A stretch of 62,705 nucleotides of DNA, from positions 1 through 62,705 of the forward strand of contig CAMATN010000009.1 in the NCBI GenBank assembly GCA_945861155.1. The letters are read 5' to 3'. This document shows, one piece after another, positions 58,862 to 62,705 of the stretch. This stretch comes from Rhizobium sp. Q54. GTDB taxonomy: Bacteria; Pseudomonadota; Alphaproteobacteria; ATCC43930; CGMCC-115725. The notes below the pieces were generated by a model, which worked only from the letters and a program-made list of their open reading frames with translations, made no database searches and had not been told where the DNA came from. Numbering within the stretch: position 1 is the stretch's first letter; each line of letters starts with the position of its first letter. The translations under genes were made by a program, and so were the position numbers.

Positions 58862-61087
58862 TCACAAGCTCGATACTTCCGTCCAAATGTCATCGTGCGA
58901 TACGTTCAATTCATCAAGCATTATACCAATACGTGTCGTATTCACCCGATTTGGGCTATAGACATATCCTTCATCGCCTTTGAATCGAGTCAGGACTCCC
59001 TCGCGTAGCAAGATATTCAAGATACGATCCACCGTTCTCGTTGGAGCGATCTGACCCAGCCCCCGCAGCATTGCCTCCTCCTTCCTTCCGCTGCCCTTTT
59101 GGAAAAATGTCTTTTTTAGGATCGCCACGAGAATTTTTTGCTCCGGTGTGAGACCTGAACGCCGAATTGCAGCGATATTTTCAGGTGTATCAAATTTATC
59201 GGCGTTAACATCAGCCCAGTACGGCAAACCGCCGGCTCCTCCAATTCCTACTATTCGCTCTGCTATGCACCTCTCAAAGGTGGTACCACGCGGTACGATA
59301 CCGCCGAGCGTCAGAGTCCCGAACACCGAATCTATTATTCGTAGCCGTGTTGGCGTGCTACTCGACATATCGAAGTCCGCCAAATGACTATCCACGATGG
59401 CGAGCCCGCCAAAATCATGCTCGCCGCCGTGGGTCCTCAGCAGCGATGAGACTACATCCCCCGCTAAAACTCTATTGCCGAGAGAGGCACATCGGTTGGC
59501 AATGTGAAGATATGCGCTAGCCGAATTCCCTTCAACGATCAGCTTCGCTAAAATTCGCTGCCCTAATTTCTCTAAAGGATTGGTCCATTGGCTAGTCTCA
59601 ACGTCCTGCCCACCGCTTACCTTTAATGAATCAACATCGAGGGCCCGAAGCCCATCTAGAATAAAAACGTCTAGGAACTGACGATCATCCGATTCGGCCC
59701 GCACGCGACCCAACCCAGGTAATCTCTGCAACATCACCGCTGCCTGCTCATCCGGCGCTTCGCCCACGGCTGCCTCAAAAGCCTTCTGGATGTCACTCAA
59801 CGCTATCGGTCCCGTATTCGGAGTCTTCGTCCGTGTAATGCGCGCAAGGTAGATCAAAATCTTTTTGATTGCTGCGCGGTCAAACGCCGTATTAATGTCT
59901 GAGTCTCTGCGACATACATAATCGATAAACGTATGCCAAAACTCAATATCACCCCCTTCAATACCAAACATCGCATCCCTATCTGCTTCCTTCAGGGACA
60001 CAATCGCGCGACAAATCAGCGGCCTGCGCGGCACCCACTCGGGAATTTCAACATCATCTATTCCGATGTTCATCAAATATGTTGACATCTCTGTATCAGT
60101 GAATTCATTTTTAGCGTTAATTATCATTGGATCCGAGTCTGTTAAATTCAGCGATAACAACATATCCTCATCGTTATTAAAGTAATGTTCGCGACCAGAA
60201 ATTAAAACACCACCCCGACATATCTTGATCAAATCTCGTACACCCTGAAGCGATCTTGTACGTGTGTTTTTGAGCTTTTCGCTTTCCGCACTCCACGCCT
60301 GAAAACCCAGTTCATCGAAGCCATCGAGAACAAAAATAAAAGTTGATGTATTTAGCATCTTACGTGCACGTGATGCCAGGTTTTCCAAACCCAAATCGTT
60401 GAAATGGCGATCTATTATTTCCGAAGCGCGCTGCAGACCCCAATTATTACGAAGATCAATGGATATAGGATAAACCTCGGTATGCTCAGCACGTTCAGCA
60501 AGCTCGACAAACACCTCACGAGCACAGCGACTTTTCCCACTTCCATATTCACCGGTTAAAACTATCTTTCGCCCACGAACTAGAGAGTCGCAGATATCTC
60601 CAATCGTCAGTTGGCGATTCCCGTATTGATATGTTACAGGTGTATATGAAATTTCATCGGATTTACCGGTTATTGGATCTACGGCGCTACCGAATTGGTG
60701 ACGCAGACGGGCGACCTTATAGGATTTGAAATCATAGAACATTTGTGTGAAATGCGTTAGAGACATTACTCTGATTTTTCGTTGTGCCCCAGCCTCTTGC
60801 ATTGCAGCAGTTATCGATCGAGCACTTACAACGCAAAAGCACTGCGCGTAAATGTTGTCAGCAGCGAACATCACTGACCTTGCTGTGTCCAGCTTAGTGA
60901 CATCGTCTCGAACTTTTTGGACATTCCGTTCTTCGGTAATTTCCACCAAAACGTATCGATCCGCGGATATTTCGAGGACGCAATCAATATCTACCCCACC
61001 TACGTGCCTAGGGGTAGCCGGGCGGTCCCACATGTAGGACGCTAGCGAGCGAACATGTGATTCTAAATTTTCCCAGCTTTTAGCCAT
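58862..61087 (-). CDS. NACHT-like P-loop NTPase with N-terminal nuclease-like domain, candidate defence STAND protein
   Basis: 741 residues, with codon and base use clearly AT-richer than neighbours. N-terminal 1-130: GGVDIDCVLEI then YVLVEITEE resembles a PD-(D/E)xK core (Asp33/35, Glu49) with the usual Lys replaced by Thr. NTPase about 160-400: Walker A GEYGSGKS (179-186), Walker B FIFVLDGFDEL (DGFDE as in NACHT), and ISGREHYF as sensor. A helical region and a stretch like pentapeptide repeats (LAIVDSHLADFDMSSSTPTR) follow. The C-terminus (about 640-741) looks like winged helix (IAPTRTVDRILNILLREGVLTR). No partner gene adjacent. Function in phage defence is inferred. Confidence 0.75.
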   Translation of the reverse strand: MAKSWENLESHVRSLASYMWDRPATPRHVGGVDIDCVLEISADRYVLVEITEERNVQKVRDDVTKLDTARSVMFAADNIYAQCFCVVSARSITAAMQEAGAQRKIRVMSLTHFTQMFYDFKSYKVARLRHQFGSAVDPITGKSDEISYTPVTYQYGNRQLTIGDICDSLVRGRKIVLTGEYGSGKSRCAREVFVELAERAEHTEVYPISIDLRNNWGLQRASEIIDRHFNDLGLENLASRARKMLNTSTFIFVLDGFDELGFQAWSAESEKLKNTRTRSLQGVRDLIKICRGGVLISGREHYFNNDEDMLLSLNLTDSDPMIINAKNEFTDTEMSTYLMNIGIDDVEIPEWVPRRPLICRAIVSLKEADRDAMFGIEGGDIEFWHTFIDYVCRRDSDINTAFDRAAIKKILIYLARITRTKTPNTGPIALSDIQKAFEAAVGEAPDEQAAVMLQRLPGLGRVRAESDDRQFLDVFILDGLRALDVDSLKVSGGQDVETSQWTNPLEKLGQRILAKLIVEGNSASAYLHIANRCASLGNRVLAGDVVSSLLRTHGGEHDFGGLAIVDSHLADFDMSSSTPTRLRIIDSVFGTLTLGGIVPRGTTFERCIAERIVGIGGAGGLPYWADVNADKFDTPENIAAIRRSGLTPEQKILVAILKKTFFQKGSGRKEEAMLRGLGQIAPTRTVDRILNILLREGVLTRFKGDEGYVYSPNRVNTTRIGIMLDELNVSHDDIWTEVSSL

Positions 61088-61153
61088 CCAACCTGTCCAA
61101 TAAAATGCATCATTTGGTTGCAGTTTACATGAGAACGGGCGAACGCCGCCAGC

Positions 61154-62705
61154 CTACCGCCCGACCGCGTACGTCTGCATGCCGCGCGGGTTGGCGCCGG
61201 CTTTCAGGACTACGCCTTCCGGCGTCTCCTCGCGGGCGCAGGCGGTCAGCCGCCCGCCGGACCATGTGTCGCCGATGCGCACCCGGTGGCCGCGCTCGGC
61301 CAGCGCGCGCGCGGTCTCGGCCGGGAAGCGGCCTTCGAGCGCGAGCCCGCCCGGATTGGCGGCGCGGGGGTAGAACGAGCTTGGCGCGTGGTCGTTGTTG
61401 AATTCCGGGCAGTCGATCGCCTCCTGCAAGTTCATCCCGTGATGGACATGGTGCAGGAAAAGCTGGGTCGACCATTGGTCCTGGCCATCGCCGCCCGGCG
61501 TCCCGAATGCCATGAAGGGTTCGCCGTCCTTTAGCGCGAGGGTCGGCGACAGCGTGCTGCGCGGCCGCTTGCCGGGCGCGAGGCTCGATGCCGAGCGCTC
61601 GTCGAGCCAGGCGATCTGCAACCGCGTGCCGAGGCAGAAGCCAAGTTCGGGAATGACGGGCGAACTTTGCAGCCAGCCGCCGCTCGGCGTTGCCGACACC
61701 ATGTTGCCCCAGCGGTCGATGATGTCGAGATGGCAGGTATCGCCGGCGACGACGCCCAATTCGTTGACCGTCGGCTCGCCGATGCCGCCCCCCATCGCGC
61801 CCACGGTCGGCTCGCCGATACCGGCCGCCGCCGCGACCTCCATGCCGCCGATCAACACATAGGGCTCGCGCCCGTCGGGGCTCCCCGGCCGCAATTCGAG
61901 CGAGGCGCGCTCGCCGACGAGCTTGCGCCTCAGATCGTTGTAGGCCGGGCTGAGCAGGGTCGCCATCGGCACGTCGACGAAATCCGGGTCGCCATACCAC
62001 GCCTCGCGGTCGGCATAGGCTAATTTGGCGCATTCGGTGACGATGTGGACAAACTCCGGCCCTACGGGATCGAGACCGTCGAGGTCGAAGCCCTGCAACA
62101 GCGCCAGCTGCTGCAACAGCACCGGCCCCTGGCTCCACGGCCCGCCCTTCGCGACGGTATAGCCGCGGTAGTCGTAGGTCACCGGCGCCTCGACCGGGGC
62201 CTGCCAGCGCGCCATGTCGTCGGCGGTCAGGACCCCGTTATGGCGCCGGCCCGACGAGTCGAGCACCTTTTCGCCCCGGCAATAGCGGTCGATCGCATCG
62301 GCGACAAAGCCGCGATACCACGCGTCGCGGGCGCGCTCGATCAGGGCTTCCCGATTGCCCCCGCCAGCCGCCGTCTCGGCGAGGACGCGCCGGTAGGTCG
62401 CCGCCAGCGCCGGGTTGCGGAACAGGCGCCCGGCCACCGGCGGATTGCCGCCCGGCAGGTATACCGCGGCCGAACTGGTCCATTCCCGGCGGAACAATTC
62501 GGCGACCGACATGATCGTGTTGCGGATATGCGGCACCAGCGGGTAGCCGTTCTCGGCGTAACCGAGCGCCGGCTCCATCAGTTCGGCGAGCGGCAGCGTC
62601 CCGTAATCGCGCAGCAGCCGCGCCCAGCCGTCGAACGCGCCGGGCACCGTCGCGGCGAGGAGGCCGGTGCCGGGAATGAGGTCGAGGCCGAGGCTCTTAT
62701 AGCGG
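61154..62705 (-). CDS. gamma-glutamyltransferase family protein (5' end outside window)
   Basis: About 517 residues are visible; the frame stays open to the window edge (RYKSLGLDLIPGTG before PGAFDGWARLLRDYG), so the N-terminus is missing. The substrate-binding half is AYADREAWYGDPDF; the autoprocessing Thr lies in GDTCHLDIIDRWGNMVSATPSG, and GTPGGDGQDQW is the late conserved loop. The precursor self-cleaves to give a Thr nucleophile and transfers or hydrolyses gamma-glutamyl groups such as glutathione. A 12-residue tandem repeat precedes the Thr. Confidence 0.93.
   Translation of the reverse strand, partial: RYKSLGLDLIPGTGLLAATVPGAFDGWARLLRDYGTLPLAELMEPALGYAENGYPLVPHIRNTIMSVAELFRREWTSSAAVYLPGGNPPVAGRLFRNPALAATYRRVLAETAAGGGNREALIERARDAWYRGFVADAIDRYCRGEKVLDSSGRRHNGVLTADDMARWQAPVEAPVTYDYRGYTVAKGGPWSQGPVLLQQLALLQGFDLDGLDPVGPEFVHIVTECAKLAYADREAWYGDPDFVDVPMATLLSPAYNDLRRKLVGERASLELRPGSPDGREPYVLIGGMEVAAAAGIGEPTVGAMGGGIGEPTVNELGVVAGDTCHLDIIDRWGNMVSATPSGGWLQSSPVIPELGFCLGTRLQIAWLDERSASSLAPGKRPRSTLSPTLALKDGEPFMAFGTPGGDGQDQWSTQLFLHHVHHGMNLQEAIDCPEFNNDHAPSSFYPRAANPGGLALEGRFPAETARALAERGHRVRIGDTWSGGRLTACAREETPEGVVLKAGANPRGMQTYAVGR
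61767..61822 (-). repeat. 36-bp in-frame direct repeat inside the gamma-glutamyltransferase
   Basis: GTCGGCTCGCCGAT recurs at 61770 and 61806, 36 bases apart. The protein reads GIGEPTVGAMGG then GIGEPTVNELGV just before the catalytic GDTCHL. Confidence 0.85.

Noticed and set aside
1-62705. CRISPR arrays, rRNA genes or insertion sequences
   Set aside because: No regularly spaced repeat with unique spacers, no rRNA sequence and no transposase motif was found on either strand.

Overview
The window looks like chromosomal DNA from a GC-rich (roughly two-thirds G+C by eye) alphaproteobacterium. The pointers are a CpdR-type single-domain response regulator beside an N-formylglutamate amidohydrolase, an APH-type homoserine kinase followed by rnhA, the tesA/ybbA/ybbP arrangement, and an alphaproteobacterial XRE regulator. 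Order (Rhizobiales or Rhodospirillales) cannot be settled from the sequence. There is no rRNA, CRISPR array, insertion sequence or prophage. One tRNA gene, tRNA-Val(CAC), is present at 12440-12514.

Layout. 1-5.2 kb: catabolic genes on + (quinone oxidoreductase, peroxiredoxin, ketopantoate-reductase-like protein, enolase-superfamily dehydratase, SDR, small membrane protein). 5.3-8.8 kb: XRE regulator, UDP-sugar dehydrogenase, gmhA and a HpcH/HpaI aldolase, suggesting surface-sugar synthesis. 9-19.6 kb: TPR protein, acyl-CoA dehydrogenase, tRNA-Val, FAD amine oxidase, DHA2-type MFS exporter, a convergent overlapping PAS-like/GNAT-like pair, and an M20 amidohydrolase. 19.8-21.5 kb: Xre-RES toxin-antitoxin pair plus a DUF5681 protein. 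21.5-25.1 kb: HD-GYP regulator and hybrid histidine kinase. 25.3-31.4 kb: BAX-inhibitor protein with a clear terminator, YbbP/YbbA exporter divergent from TesA, then a FIST protein. 31.5-38.3 kb: ThpR, SCO1 + PCuAC copper delivery, CpdR, N-formylglutamate amidohydrolase, phenylalanine hydroxylase, otsB-otsA trehalose genes.

38.3-47.4 kb is a coherent nitrogen-scavenging locus: a Tat-exported solute-binding protein, two permeases, two ATPases, and AtzG and AtzE (1-carboxybiuret hydrolase) form one tightly overlapping minus-strand operon, divergent from atzF (allophanate hydrolase). 47.6-57.2 kb carries a Tat lactonase-like propeller, another quinone oxidoreductase, a dimeric-barrel protein and an MFS carrier. 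It then has a minus-strand run: CDGSH protein, lipoprotein, cupin, three consecutive RidA-family proteins and a lone large subunit of a molybdenum hydroxylase. 57.4-58.8 kb holds thrB-rnhA. 61.1-62.7 kb is the 3' part of a gamma-glutamyltransferase that runs off the window.

The most unusual element is a 2.2-kb AT-richer gene at 58862-61087. It encodes a 741-residue NACHT-like P-loop NTPase with an N-terminal nuclease-like domain, a possible pentapeptide-like stretch and a C-terminal winged-helix-like region. It looks horizontally acquired and is a good candidate for a single-gene anti-phage STAND system. Several families of palindromic intergenic repeats are scattered through the first 35 kb, and three coding genes contain short in-frame tandem repeats.
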